The notes under the pieces are model-generated. The model was not told the origin of the DNA. It was given only the letters and a program-made list of their open reading frames with translations, and did no database searches. A DNA stretch of 64,000 bases from an uncultured Acetatifactor sp. (lineage in GTDB: Bacteria; Bacillota; Clostridia; Lachnospirales; Lachnospiraceae), in NCBI GenBank assembly GCA_910589655.1, contig CAJUTJ010000172.1, forward strand, positions 1 to 64,000. The letters run 5' to 3'. Positions 7,818 through 16,595 of this stretch are shown one piece after another. The translations under genes and the position numbers were made by a program. Each line of letters starts with the position of its first letter. Position 1 is the first letter of the stretch.

Positions 7818-9110
7818 CTATTTATAATAATCAAAGGACAGTCCGTACATGCGAACCGTATCGCCCTCTTGGATGCCAAGCTCCTCCAGCTGCTCCAAAA
7901 TGCCGTTATCTTTCAAGAATTTCTGGAAGAAAAGGAACCCCTTTTCGCTTTCTAAATTTGTATAACCCAGCATTTTTTCGATTCTGGGTCCTTCTACCAC
8001 ATATTCATTCTCTTCCTCATCATACTTTACGGTAAAAGGTTCATTGGAATAATCGCCCGACTGCATCTCCGGAAAATATTCCTGTTCAAATACGGTAGGT
8101 TCCTCACCGATATTCTGCAGCATCTCATAGACATGGTATAACAGCTCTTTCACGCCCTCTCCGCTGACCGCGGATATCGGATACACCCTGATACCTTTCG
8201 GCTCAAATTCAGCCTTAATGGCATCTACGGGACTGCTGTCCGGATCATATATGGCATCAATTTTATTCGCCGCTATCACCTGCGGACGCTTTGCAATCTC
8301 GGAATTATAGGCATCCAGCTCCTTATTGATGGCATAAATGTCCTCTATAGGATCCCTGCCCTCCGTTCCTGCCGCATCCACGATATGGATGATGACCTTG
8401 GTGCGCTCGATATGACGCAGGAACTCATGTCCCAGACCCACTCCCTCGGAAGCGCCCTCGATCAAGCCGGGAATATCCGCAATGACAAAGCCGCCCGTGC
8501 CTTCCAAATCCACCACGCCCAAATTGGGATTTAAAGTGGTGAAATGGTAATTGGCTATTTTAGGCCGTGCATTGGTCACTCTGGAGAGCAAAGTAGACTT
8601 ACCGACATTGGGAAATCCCACCAGCCCCACATCTGCAATCACTTTCAGTTCCAGCAGCAGATCCAGCTCCTGAGCCGGCTGGCCGGGCTGGGCATATTTG
8701 GGAGCCTGCATGGTACTTGTGGCATAATGCTGGTTGCCGTTACCGCCCCGCCCGCCTTTTAACAAAGTGAGACTGCGATTGTCCCCCGACATGTCCGCAA
8801 TAATTTTTCCGCTTTCCGCCTCTTTGATCACAGTGCCCGGAGGAACTTTTATGACAATGTCCCGGCCGTCTTTGCCCCGGCAGTTTTTCTTGTCGCCGGG
8901 TTCTCCGTCCCCTGCTTTGTACTTACGTATATTTCTGAAGTCGATAAGCGTGTTTAATCCCTCATCCACCACAAATATTACGTCGCCTCCCGTACCGCCG
9001 TCGCCTCCGTCGGGGCCGCCGTTGGGAACGTATTTCTCCCGGCGGAAAGACACATGGCCGTCACCGCCTTTTCCGCTTCTGACATATATTTTGGCTCTGT
9101 CTGCAAACAT
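7818..9110 (-). CDS. obgE: GTPase ObgE/CgtA
   Basis: A ribosome-associated GTPase needed for 50S assembly and linked to stress signalling. The 430-residue protein has the full three-part form: a glycine-rich Obg fold (FRREKYVPNGGPDGGDGGTGG), a G domain with G1 GFPNVGKST, G3 DIPGLIEGA and G4 NKID, and a C-terminal OCT domain (from about residue 345). The start at 9110 follows GGAGGAGG by six bases; the 12 extra upstream codons are rejected. It follows rpmA past a strong hairpin. Confidence 0.95.
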   Translation of the reverse strand: MFADRAKIYVRSGKGGDGHVSFRREKYVPNGGPDGGDGGTGGDVIFVVDEGLNTLIDFRNIRKYKAGDGEPGDKKNCRGKDGRDIVIKVPPGTVIKEAESGKIIADMSGDNRSLTLLKGGRGGNGNQHYATSTMQAPKYAQPGQPAQELDLLLELKVIADVGLVGFPNVGKSTLLSRVTNARPKIANYHFTTLNPNLGVVDLEGTGGFVIADIPGLIEGASEGVGLGHEFLRHIERTKVIIHIVDAAGTEGRDPIEDIYAINKELDAYNSEIAKRPQVIAANKIDAIYDPDSSPVDAIKAEFEPKGIRVYPISAVSGEGVKELLYHVYEMLQNIGEEPTVFEQEYFPEMQSGDYSNEPFTVKYDEEENEYVVEGPRIEKMLGYTNLESEKGFLFFQKFLKDNGILEQLEELGIQEGDTVRMYGLSFDYYK

Positions 9111-9201
9111 GGCGCCTCCTCCATCCATACTAAATAAAGTGCTCATTCACATTGCCGCTTCCGCGGCGTCATACTATAGCACATACTGTTCTTACATAGG
9201 A

Positions 9202-9236
9202 AAATGGGACTTCAAACAACATTGGTTTGAAGTCCC
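9202..9236 (-). terminator. Terminator/attenuator hairpin between rpmA and obgE
   Basis: A perfect 12-bp stem (GGGACTTCAAAC with its complement) around a 7-base loop, followed on the minus strand by ATTTT. It starts 14 bases after the rpmA stop. Partial read-through would lower obgE expression relative to the two ribosomal proteins. Confidence 0.8.
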
Positions 9237-9249
9237 GCCTAATTCGTAC

Positions 9250-9534
9250 TTATTTCTCTACAGGATACACGGAAGCCTGCTTCTTATCCCTGCCTTTTCT
9301 TTCAAAACGAAGAACACCGTCCACTAATGCAAACAAGGTATCGTCACCGCCGATACCGACATTAACACCGGGATGAATCTTGGTTCCACGCTGTCTATAC
9401 AGGATATTTCCTGCCTTTACGAATTGTCCGTCAGCTCTCTTCGCACCTAATCTCTTGGACTCGGAATCTCTGCCGTTCTTGGTAGAGCCCACACCCTTTT
9501 TATGAGCGAAAAATTGAAGGTTCATATTTAACAT
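9250..9534 (-). CDS. rpmA: 50S ribosomal protein L27 with a cleavable N-terminal extension
   Basis: L27 reaches the peptidyl-transferase centre with its N-terminal tail. The protein begins MLNMNLQFFAHKKG. In Firmicutes the segment through NLQFF is removed by the cysteine protease Prp to expose AHKKG, and the recognition sequence is intact here. The rest (RDSESKRLGAKRADGQFVKA...) is normal L27. The start at 9534 fits a GAGGAGG eight bases upstream; the internal Met at residue 4 would be too far from it. The prp gene precedes it by three bases. Confidence 0.95.
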   Translation of the reverse strand: MLNMNLQFFAHKKGVGSTKNGRDSESKRLGAKRADGQFVKAGNILYRQRGTKIHPGVNVGIGGDDTLFALVDGVLRFERKGRDKKQASVYPVEK

Positions 9535-9537
9535 GGT

Positions 9538-9870
9538 TTACACCTCCTCGATTTTTACTTGCAAATACTTTCGTCCGTATTCCCTGCTGATGTTTTCCAG
9601 AGAAAACGTCATGGAATCCATAAGGAAATTGGACTTTTCCTGCAAAGTACTCTCAAAATCACATTTCAGAAATCCCGTTTTCTCGTCTTTGCTGATATTC
9701 AGCTTTTCACCTGCCAATTCCTCCAAAGAATTGACGGTTCCGATTGTCAGCGCCGACACTGCCGCACAAATCACATCCGGCCTGCCGGGTTTTGCATACT
9801 CTGCATGTCCCATACAGAGAAATCCCCTGTATGCACGATCCTTGGTTCTGCGAATCACTACGGTTATCAT
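9538..9870 (-). CDS. prp: Ribosomal-processing cysteine protease Prp
   Basis: The 110-residue Prp (YsxB family) cleaves the L27 extension. The catalytic pair is visible: His in the GHAEYA motif near residue 22 and Cys in DVICAAVSAL near residue 34. The gene lies between rplU and rpmA, as in most Firmicutes, and its substrate's cleavage site is encoded next door. It starts six bases after the rplU stop, so it is co-translated. Confidence 0.93.
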   Translation of the reverse strand: MITVVIRRTKDRAYRGFLCMGHAEYAKPGRPDVICAAVSALTIGTVNSLEELAGEKLNISKDEKTGFLKCDFESTLQEKSNFLMDSMTFSLENISREYGRKYLQVKIEEV

Positions 9871-9876
9871 AACTGA

Positions 9877-10182
9877 TTATGCGTTGATCTTATCAATCTT
9901 AACCTGAGTGTATGCTTGTCTGTGACCGTTTTTCTTATGGTAACCGGTTTTTCTCTTGTACTTGTATACAATAATCTTTTTTCCTCTTCCCTGTTCCATA
10001 ACGGTAGCAGTCACACTTGCGTTTGCAACGTCTTCCCCTACTTTCAGAGAACCGTCACTTACTGCGACTACTTGGTCAAAAGTAACAGTATTTCCGGCCT
10101 CTACATCCAGTTTCTCAACCTTGATCACATCACCTTCAGAAACCTTATACTGTTTTCCACCTGTTGCAATAATTGCGTACAT
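9877..10182 (-). CDS. rplU: 50S ribosomal protein L21
   Basis: A 101-residue L21, starting MYAIIATGGKQYKVSEGD. The start at 10182 follows AGGAGGTG by seven bases; a seven-codon in-frame extension is rejected. The C-terminus carries the typical KIIVYKYKRKTGYHKKNGHRQ basic segment that contacts 23S rRNA. It is the first gene of rplU-prp-rpmA. Its leader forms a long interrupted stem that would cover the ribosome-binding site. Confidence 0.95.
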   Translation of the reverse strand: MYAIIATGGKQYKVSEGDVIKVEKLDVEAGNTVTFDQVVAVSDGSLKVGEDVANASVTATVMEQGRGKKIIVYKYKRKTGYHKKNGHRQAYTQVKIDKINA

Positions 10183-10322
10183 ATTAAGGCACCTCCTATT
10201 CATGAACTACGGTTAAACTTTCGTTCATTTACTCGCTAACTTTGGTGGTGTGCGCAGCTGTCCGCGGACACACTTTTACCTAGTTATGCGGCATACCGTA
10301 GTATAATAGCATGAGGTGCCTT
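10183..10322 (-). promoter_or_regulatory. Candidate rplU leader with a paired ribosome-binding site (L21-leader type)
   Basis: Two 28-base arms (10186-10213 and 10295-10322) are complementary over 10 bp and 8 bp on either side of a symmetrical 10-base internal loop. The 10-bp part includes the AGGAGGTG site of rplU. Between the arms is a GTGTG/CACAC hairpin containing GTCCGCGGAC. An L21 leader is known in Firmicutes as an autoregulatory RNA; assignment here is by position and structure only. A promoter-like pair overlaps the 5' arm, so either the arm is transcribed from farther upstream or the symmetry has another role. Confidence 0.5.
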
Positions 10323-10332
10323 ATTTTGTCAA
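10303..10332 (-). promoter_or_regulatory. Probable sigma-A promoter of the rplU operon
   Basis: TTGACA (10327-10332), an 18-base spacer, and TATTAT (10303-10308). If used, transcription would start near 10296 and the distal leader arm would not be in the message. Confidence 0.6.
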
Positions 10333-10354
10333 TACATGTTTTAGATTTTATTTG

Positions 10355-10987
10355 TTATCCGTTATCTCTCACTTTTTCGAAGTCTTCAACGTACTGGGTA
10401 ATCAGCTTAACCGTCCCGTCCACTCCCAAGACGCTGCTGTTGATACATAAGTCATAACTGTCCGCACGTCCCCACTTTTTGGACGAGTAATAATTATAGT
10501 AGCTCTGGCGCTGCTTATCCTTCTTGATAATCATATCCTTTGCCTTGGCTTCACTGAGCTCGTATTTCTTCATAATGCGTTTCACTTTGCAGGATTCATT
10601 GGCATAGATAAAAAGATGAATCACATTTTTGTAGTCCGCCAGTGCATAATCCGCACAGCGCCCTACAATAACACAGGGGCCTTCCTCCGCAATTTTTTTA
10701 ATGGTATCAAACTGAGCCAGAAATACCTTATGGCTGATGGGCATATCCACAAAAGATGAAGCATTGTATCCGAACGAATAGGTGTCCATAACCAGATTAT
10801 ACAAGAAAGAGTTGGTGGGTCTTTCATCGTGGTTCTGAATCATTTCTTCACAGAAACCGCTCTCCTGCGCCGCTCTGGTAAGCAATTCTTTATCGTAACA
10901 TTTAATTCCGAAATACTCGGCCAGCTTCTCTCCTATTTCACGTCCTGCGGAACCAAATTGTCTGCCGATTGTAATAACAGTATTCAT
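10355..10987 (-). CDS. Cytidylate kinase-like family protein
   Basis: A 210-residue P-loop protein of the cytidylate-kinase-like family. The N-terminus ITIGRQFGSAGREIGEKLA replaces the usual GxxxxGK[ST] loop with GSAGREIG, typical of this group rather than of true Cmk. IVGRCADYAL and the downstream VKRIMKKYELSEAKA segment are also family features. The nucleotide substrate is not established. The ATG at 10987 is preferred over a GTG three codons upstream, because AGGGG lies eight bases before it. It has its own promoter and lies just upstream of the rplU operon. Confidence 0.85.
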   Translation of the reverse strand: MNTVITIGRQFGSAGREIGEKLAEYFGIKCYDKELLTRAAQESGFCEEMIQNHDERPTNSFLYNLVMDTYSFGYNASSFVDMPISHKVFLAQFDTIKKIAEEGPCVIVGRCADYALADYKNVIHLFIYANESCKVKRIMKKYELSEAKAKDMIIKKDKQRQSYYNYYSSKKWGRADSYDLCINSSVLGVDGTVKLITQYVEDFEKVRDNG

Positions 10988-11022
10988 ATAACACACCCCT
11001 TTTCTATTGTTTTTCTGATTAT

Positions 11023-11051
11023 ATTATACTCCATTTTAAGTATTCAGGCAA
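11023..11051 (-). promoter_or_regulatory. Sigma-A promoter of the cytidylate kinase-like gene
   Basis: TTGCCT (11046-11051), a 17-base spacer and a perfect TATAAT (11023-11028), about 35 bases before the start codon. Confidence 0.7.
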
Positions 11052-11248
11052 CCGTGCATCCATTAAAATTTTCTCAATGCTTTTTTATGGTTATTGTACA
11101 CTCGCTGCCACCGTCAGGTGTGTTCACGCTGTTTTGCGGTTTCCATGCATGTGTCCTCCTGATTTAGGCCGCAGCGAAGCCGTGACATGGAGGTTTGAGG
11201 GGTTGAAAATACCACTGTTCTTAATCGAACAAACCGCAGCAACGGCAC

Positions 11249-12154
11249 TCATAAAATGCTCAGCAGTCGGCTGAAATATTCCGGCAGAGGAGCCTCTACT
11301 TCCACATATTCACCCGTGGAGGGGTGGATAAAGCCCAGTACCTTTGCGTGAAGAGTCTGGCCTTGCAGATGAAAAGGGCATTTTCTGTTGGAATACACTT
11401 CATCTCCCAAAAGGGGATGGCCGATGCTTGCCATATGTACCCTGATTTGATGCGTTCTTCCCGTCTCCAGCCTGCATTCTATATAGGTGTACTTTTCAAA
11501 CCGTTTCAGCACACGATAATGAGTCACGGCGCGCCTGCCCCGTTCATTTACCGCCATTTTCTTCCGCTCCGCAGGATGGCGCCCAATGGGTTTGTCAATT
11601 GTACCCTCGTCCTCTTTCAGGCAGCCGTAGCACACTGCTACATATCGTCTGGTGACAGTGTGTTCTTTTAACTGCTCCGCAATGACTGCATGAGCCGTAT
11701 TGTTTTTACAGGCAATCACGGAGCCCGTGGTATCCATATCTATACGATGTACAATACCGGGACGCAGAACACCGTTGATACCGGAAAGTTCGCCGCCGCA
11801 ATGATACATCAAAGCATTGACCAAGGTTCCGCTGTAATGCCCCGCGGCAGGATGAACCACCATTCCCTTGGGTTTGTTTACTATGATCACATCCTTGTCC
11901 TCATAGAGGATCTCCAGAGGAATATTTTCCGGTTCGATATCCGGCTCCACGGATTCCGGCAGTTCGAATTCCACAATCTCATCCGCCTTTACCCGGTAAC
12001 TTCCCTTTACAGGAACGCCGTCTACGGTAACTGCATTATCCTTAATTAATTTCTGAATAAAGGAACGCGACAAAGAATCGATAAGCATTGACAAACACTT
12101 ATCGATTCTCTCGTCTTCCATTTCTTCCGTTATTTCAAATCGAAACGGTTCCAT
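11249..12154 (-). CDS. rluD: RluA/RluD family 23S rRNA pseudouridine synthase
   Basis: A 301-residue two-domain enzyme. An N-terminal S4 RNA-binding domain (DERIDKCLSML...SRSFIQKLIKDNAV) precedes the synthase domain. The catalytic Asp lies in VHRIDMDTTG and the RxHQIR motif in ETGRTHQIRVH. Family members modify U1911/1915/1917 (RluD) or other sites; the exact target cannot be read, so the symbol is by best fit. The ATG at 12154 is preferred because GGAG lies seven bases upstream; ATG at 12184 would extend it by 10 residues to near lspA's stop. It is the last gene of aroB-lspA-rluD. Confidence 0.88.
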   Translation of the reverse strand: MEPFRFEITEEMEDERIDKCLSMLIDSLSRSFIQKLIKDNAVTVDGVPVKGSYRVKADEIVEFELPESVEPDIEPENIPLEILYEDKDVIIVNKPKGMVVHPAAGHYSGTLVNALMYHCGGELSGINGVLRPGIVHRIDMDTTGSVIACKNNTAHAVIAEQLKEHTVTRRYVAVCYGCLKEDEGTIDKPIGRHPAERKKMAVNERGRRAVTHYRVLKRFEKYTYIECRLETGRTHQIRVHMASIGHPLLGDEVYSNRKCPFHLQGQTLHAKVLGFIHPSTGEYVEVEAPLPEYFSRLLSIL

Positions 12155-12186
12155 CCGGCCACTCCATACCGCGTCTTTCCACATTG

Positions 12187-12711
12187 CTATTTCATCCCGC
12201 CACAGCGGTTCTGCTTAAAGCTCAGAAATTCAAGATCCTTTTCCTTAAATACAAATACAAACAATAAAAATAAGATGATCATCGCCACTACAATGTAACA
12301 ATCCGCCACATTGAATATGGGATAATTAATTAATACAAAAGAAATGAAATCAACCACATAATCAAAGCGGAATCTGTCCACCATATTTCCGATACCGCCG
12401 GCAATTACAACAGACAGCAAAATATGGACAATATTGTATTTTTTCTGAAGCGGCATCCGAAATAAAAAAAATATAATTACCGCCAGAAAAACAATCCCGA
12501 CAAACAGGATAATAAACTTTTGGTTCTGCAGCATACCGAAAGCGGAGCCTCTGTTCTCCAAATATTGCAGTTCCAACACCCCGTCTATCAATACCAGCGC
12601 CGGACGATTTTTCAAATGATTAATGGCAAGATACTTTGTATACTGATCCAGCGCCAGCAGAACTGCTGCAATGACGATATCAATCAATAACATTTTGACT
12701 CTTTTATTCAT
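12187..12711 (-). CDS. lspA: Lipoprotein signal peptidase LspA
   Basis: A 174-residue four-helix membrane aspartyl protease that removes lipoprotein signal peptides. The two catalytic Asps are visible in GGIGNMVDR and FNVADCYI. The start at 12711 overlaps the aroB stop by eight bases and follows AGAGGA by five; a 24-codon upstream extension would run inside aroB. Likely clients in this window are the binding lipoprotein and the D,D-carboxypeptidase, both with lipoboxes. Confidence 0.93.
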   Translation of the reverse strand: MNKRVKMLLIDIVIAAVLLALDQYTKYLAINHLKNRPALVLIDGVLELQYLENRGSAFGMLQNQKFIILFVGIVFLAVIIFFLFRMPLQKKYNIVHILLSVVIAGGIGNMVDRFRFDYVVDFISFVLINYPIFNVADCYIVVAMIILFLLFVFVFKEKDLEFLSFKQNRCGGMK

Positions 12712-13813
12712 GGGCATCCTCTTCGCTGAAATTAATTTCATTGACAGCGGCCAGAATTTCCTCTTCCGTAACCGTCCTGTCAATGACTGCCTTGCCGATC
12801 TTTTTGAGCAGAATGAATTTGATTTTTCCCGCCTCCATTTTCTTGTCTGACTTGGTCAGCTTCACAATCTCACCGGGATCAATATCATATATGGAAATCG
12901 GCAGGTTAAAAGGAACAAACATATCCCGTATCTCATAATATTCTTCCATGGAAATCATTTCCCTTTTCCATGAAATATATGCGGCGGCCACACATCCCAG
13001 AGCCACACATTCCCCGTGGTACAGCTGGAAATTCTTGTATTTTTCAATAGCATGGCCAATGGTATGACCGAAATTTAACAGCGCTCTGTCCCCTTGCTCC
13101 GTGGGATCCTTTTCCACCACAAGCTTTTTTACATTACAGCTGCGCAGCAGCATCTCTTGGAGCACATTCAGGTCACGCTCACAAATCTCGTACATATTCT
13201 CAATGAGCCACTCGTAAAATATACAGTCCTTTATCAGACCATGCTTCATAATTTCCGCAAAACCGGAAAAAAACTGTCTGTCATCCAGAGTAGACAATGT
13301 GGCAAGATTCATATACACCAGACGGGGCATTTTAAATGCTCCCACCATATTTTTATAGCCGTCAAAGTCCACACCGGTCTTTCCGCCGATACTGCTGTCC
13401 GCCTGAGAAAGCAAGGTGGTGGGCACCTGTATAAAATCAATGCCTCTCAAGTAGGTAGCCGCCGCGAAGCCTGTGAGATCCCCCACTACTCCGCCGCCCA
13501 GTGCAACCAGCAGATCCTTACGGTCAAATCCTTCCTCAATAAGGAACCGATAGACACCTGCCACCGTATCCGGCGTTTTATTTTCCTCCCCGTTGGGAAA
13601 GACATATTTTACGGCTTTTAAACATTTTCCCTCAAGAAGATTGAGAACGGCAGCTCCGTAAAGTTCATCCACCTTGGAATCCGTCACAATGCACAGCCTT
13701 TTATCCGCGCACCCCAAAGCCTGAAGCTCGTCCCACAGTCCGTCAAAGGACTGCGTAAAGACGATATCATAGCAAGGTTTTTTATTATATAATATTGGCA
13801 ATTTCTCCGACAT
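12704..13813 (-). CDS. aroB: 3-dehydroquinate synthase
   Basis: AroB cyclises DAHP to 3-dehydroquinate with NAD and a metal ion, the second step of the shikimate pathway. The 369 residues include FPNGEENKT, the glycine-rich ALGGGVVGDLTGFAA, the substrate-binding LSQADSSIGGKTGVD and the metal-ligand FGHTIGHAIE. A C-terminal VTEEEILAAV helix region closes it. GAGGA precedes the ATG. It is first in aroB-lspA-rluD and lies downstream of sepF. Confidence 0.95.
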   Translation of the reverse strand: MSEKLPILYNKKPCYDIVFTQSFDGLWDELQALGCADKRLCIVTDSKVDELYGAAVLNLLEGKCLKAVKYVFPNGEENKTPDTVAGVYRFLIEEGFDRKDLLVALGGGVVGDLTGFAAATYLRGIDFIQVPTTLLSQADSSIGGKTGVDFDGYKNMVGAFKMPRLVYMNLATLSTLDDRQFFSGFAEIMKHGLIKDCIFYEWLIENMYEICERDLNVLQEMLLRSCNVKKLVVEKDPTEQGDRALLNFGHTIGHAIEKYKNFQLYHGECVALGCVAAAYISWKREMISMEEYYEIRDMFVPFNLPISIYDIDPGEIVKLTKSDKKMEAGKIKFILLKKIGKAVIDRTVTEEEILAAVNEINFSEEDAHE

Positions 13814-13871
13814 AATGTTCCTCTGTATTCATTTTTCTAATTCGGAATCCGTATTTACACATTCAAGCACA

Positions 13872-14396
13872 CTAATTATTCAACGGCATCTCAAAGGAGC
13901 CCCCGAAAATATCCTGAAAATCTCCTGAAATGTCCACACTGGCAGGTGTGATTATAAAGATATAATGAGAAATTTTCTGTAAATTGCCGCCGATTGCAAA
14001 ACAGGAACCGCTGGTAAAATCAATGATCCTCTGCGCGATGTCCACATCTAATCCTTCCAGATTCAGCACCACGGTACGGTTTGCCAGCAATGTCTCGGTA
14101 ATTTCCCTTGCATCTTCTACGGAAGTAGGTTTGATGACACAAACCTCCATACCGGCGCCGTTGCTGACACGCTTTGAAGCAGGCCTGTTAATAGGAGTGA
14201 TCTTGTTTCCCGGCACAGGCTTTTTGGCGGCGCTCATATCCTCATAAGGATCCGCCTCCCTTACCTTAGGACTGCTGGACTTTTTCGGTGCAGGTTCTAA
14301 GTCTTCCTCATCATCCAAATATTCGTCATCATAATAATCGTCTTCATCCTCACCGTTCAGCTTCATATAATTTAAAAACTTGTCCATTACACTCAT
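13872..14396 (-). CDS. sepF: Cell division protein SepF
   Basis: SepF bundles and tethers FtsZ filaments to the membrane. The 174-residue protein has the amphipathic N-terminal helix (MSVMDKFLNYMKLNG), an acidic linker rich in Asp and Tyr, and the C-terminal DUF552 core (VCVIKPTSVEDAREITETLL...VVLNLEGLD...RIIDFTSGSCFAIGG). The start codon overlaps the yggS stop as ATGA, so the pair is coupled, the usual arrangement in Gram-positive bacteria. Confidence 0.93.
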   Translation of the reverse strand: MSVMDKFLNYMKLNGEDEDDYYDDEYLDDEEDLEPAPKKSSSPKVREADPYEDMSAAKKPVPGNKITPINRPASKRVSNGAGMEVCVIKPTSVEDAREITETLLANRTVVLNLEGLDVDIAQRIIDFTSGSCFAIGGNLQKISHYIFIITPASVDISGDFQDIFGGSFEMPLNN

Positions 14397-15100
14397 TTAT
14401 TTACCATGCCTTTCACATAATCCCGCTCTCCAAAAATTCCGGTACCCACTCTCACATAAGCAGCACCTTCCTCCACAGCGACGGTATAGTCTCCCGTCAT
14501 CCCCATCGACAGCACATTCATACTCACATTATCAATGTTTTTTCGTTCTATGTCAACAGACATTTGTCTCAATTTTCTAAAATATAGACGATTATCTTCT
14601 GCATTTTCAACAAACGGAGCAATGGTCATCAAGCCGCAAATACGGATTCCCGGCAGTCTGGAAACACTTTGTACAAGCTCCTCCGTTTCCTCCACCGTGG
14701 CACCGAATTTGCTTTCTTCTCCCGCCACATTGACCTCCAGCAGTATCCTTACTTCGGTCTGCTGTTTCACGGCTTCTTTGCTGATTTCTTCGGCCAGCCG
14801 CAGAGAATCTACGCTGTGAATCATATATACCTTGCCCACAATGTATTTTACTTTGTTCCGCTGCAAATGTCCGATCATATGCCAGCGCACATCCTCCGGC
14901 ATCAATGGGATCTTATCCAAAAGCTCCTGTACTTTATTTTCTCCAAAGTCCCTTGCTCCTGCTTCATAAGCCTCCGTCAGCATCGACAGTGGCTTCGTCT
15001 TGCTTACAGAGATCAGCGTCACGTCTTTTTCGTCACGCCCTGCCCTGTCACAGGCATCCTTTATCTTTTGCTTCACCTGTTCTAAATTATCACGAATCAT
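14393..15100 (-). CDS. yggS: YggS family pyridoxal-phosphate homeostasis protein
   Basis: A 235-residue single-domain TIM-barrel PLP-binding protein, related to the N-terminal half of alanine racemase. Landmarks are LISVSKTKP with the PLP lysine, FGENKVQELLDK, WHMIGHLQRNK, and the phosphate-binding MSMGMTGD-like end, here VLSMGMTGDY. The ATG at 15100 is preferred (GGGGG seven bases upstream) over an 18-codon extension. It lies 13 bases after the HlyD-like gene and overlaps sepF. Confidence 0.93.
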   Translation of the reverse strand: MIRDNLEQVKQKIKDACDRAGRDEKDVTLISVSKTKPLSMLTEAYEAGARDFGENKVQELLDKIPLMPEDVRWHMIGHLQRNKVKYIVGKVYMIHSVDSLRLAEEISKEAVKQQTEVRILLEVNVAGEESKFGATVEETEELVQSVSRLPGIRICGLMTIAPFVENAEDNRLYFRKLRQMSVDIERKNIDNVSMNVLSMGMTGDYTVAVEEGAAYVRVGTGIFGERDYVKGMVNK

Positions 15101-15113
15101 GAAAAAGCCCCCG

Positions 15114-16514
15114 CTATTGATTGATAAACTGATCGTCACTGACAGAGTCAGCATTTAACACAATATAGTCATACACACTCAACCCATATTTCGTATTGGG
15201 TCTCACTATGGCATATTCGTCGTTTCGGTACAGAATACTGATCTGCTTGAAATCGGCATAGCCCTTATTCATGTTGTAGACACCGATCAGCGTGGCGCGC
15301 TTACTGACGGTATAAGTCTCCTGCCCGTCCAGCTTGTACAAAGTATCTCCCACATCGAGAATCGAGCTGTCCACATAGTATTCTTTTGACTCGCTGTCGA
15401 AATTATAGACGTCAATCTCCATAATTTCACTGGAGATCGTGCCGTCCTCCAGATAGCATTGGCGCATAATACTCTCGCCGCCGTTATTTCCTCCGGGTAT
15501 CACAAAATCTTCGGGAATTAAGAAAAATTCTTTCTGCACAATAGAGGATACCGGTATTTTTAACCCTTTCTCATCCTCCAGAATCAGTTCCACATCCAGA
15601 AATCTGTCCGAAATGAAACTGACCATAGAGTTGGTAAAAGTCAGCTGCAGATAAGTGTTTCCGTCAACATTGTTCAACAAGTTCACTTTTCCCCATGACT
15701 CATATTGATTTTTCAAAAAACGTACTTTTATATAATCTTCCGCCAGAAGCTGTGTTCCTCTGTCCGCCTCGATGGGGATTACAATGGACCAGTTTTCATC
15801 CGTTGACAGCTTATATACCGGATCTTCCGCCGCTGTCAATGAATTGCTGATAAACTGTGTCTTCTCGTAATCCTTTTCTTCCAATAAATCGGCCGTTACA
15901 TCCTGAGGAGTCAGACCTTCCAGCCCGTCCACCCAATAGGCAACGATTCCGGAGATTGGTGCATTAGAATAATTGATTATGTTTGTGCCCGTGGCGCTGC
16001 TTAGATCACTGATGCTTTGCAGCATGCTCACATTGGCCAGCTTCAAGACCGTATTTTTCAGAGAATATTTGAAATCATATGTATTTTCATAATTTGCACT
16101 GTCAAAGCCATGGACAAAGTTCACGATTTCGCTTCTGAACTCCGCAAGCTCTCTTTCGCTTAAGGAATTCTCCCCCATATTCAGCCCTTCCAGCTCTTCG
16201 TTCAGCCGTCCCGTCTCATCCACCACATATACCAAATCGTTTTTGGCCACACGCTCCCCCTCCCGGGCATAATAATTTACATACCCCGCGGAAGTGGCAT
16301 AGACAACGCTTTCCTTCCGTATGATGACTCCACGATAGATATTATTTGTGGCAAGCGATCCCTCCTTTACTTCATAACGCACAATATAGCTTGTCTGAAA
16401 GTACATTACGACACAAACGATGACATAAACAAAAATTACGCCGAAAATGATCATGCCGATATTTAAGTTTAAAGGTTTACGATACGTTTTGATCTTTTCC
16501 GTTTTTTTTGCCAC
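15114..16514 (-). CDS. HlyD-like membrane-anchored protein of the sepF cluster
   Basis: A 466-residue protein with one N-terminal transmembrane helix (residues 18-40) and a large extracytoplasmic part. Residues 50-100 look like a barrel-sandwich hybrid (IYRGVIIRKESVVYATSAGYVNYY split by AREGERVAKND), and the C-terminus contains DTLYKLDGQETYTVS and TLIGVYNMNKGYADFKQ. This resembles HlyD-type adaptor proteins found beside sepF in Clostridia; its function is not established. Translation starts with GTG, six bases after GGAGG. No transport ATPase or permease lies nearby, so a role in the envelope at division is only an inference. Confidence 0.72.
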   Translation of the reverse strand: MAKKTEKIKTYRKPLNLNIGMIIFGVIFVYVIVCVVMYFQTSYIVRYEVKEGSLATNNIYRGVIIRKESVVYATSAGYVNYYAREGERVAKNDLVYVVDETGRLNEELEGLNMGENSLSERELAEFRSEIVNFVHGFDSANYENTYDFKYSLKNTVLKLANVSMLQSISDLSSATGTNIINYSNAPISGIVAYWVDGLEGLTPQDVTADLLEEKDYEKTQFISNSLTAAEDPVYKLSTDENWSIVIPIEADRGTQLLAEDYIKVRFLKNQYESWGKVNLLNNVDGNTYLQLTFTNSMVSFISDRFLDVELILEDEKGLKIPVSSIVQKEFFLIPEDFVIPGGNNGGESIMRQCYLEDGTISSEIMEIDVYNFDSESKEYYVDSSILDVGDTLYKLDGQETYTVSKRATLIGVYNMNKGYADFKQISILYRNDEYAIVRPNTKYGLSVYDYIVLNADSVSDDQFINQ

Positions 16515-16526
16515 AAACTGCCTCCA

Positions 16527-16557
16527 TAAGAAAGCCCCGGCTGCGTTGTCCGAGGCT
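16527..16557 (-). terminator. Terminator/attenuator hairpin before the HlyD-like gene
   Basis: An 8-bp stem (AGCCTCGG with CCGGGGCT, one G-T pair) and a TTTCTT tail on the minus strand. It lies about 40 bases after the P-loop gene and directly before the ribosome-binding site of the HlyD-like gene. Confidence 0.65.
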
Positions 16558-16595
16558 TCTCAACACTTACATCTTATAAAACTGCTTGAATTCGC

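Noticed and set aside
11124..11150. Eight-codon leader peptide with an AGGAGG site upstream of the cytidylate kinase-like gene
   Set aside because: It lies upstream of the good promoter of that gene and would not be on its message; too short to support.
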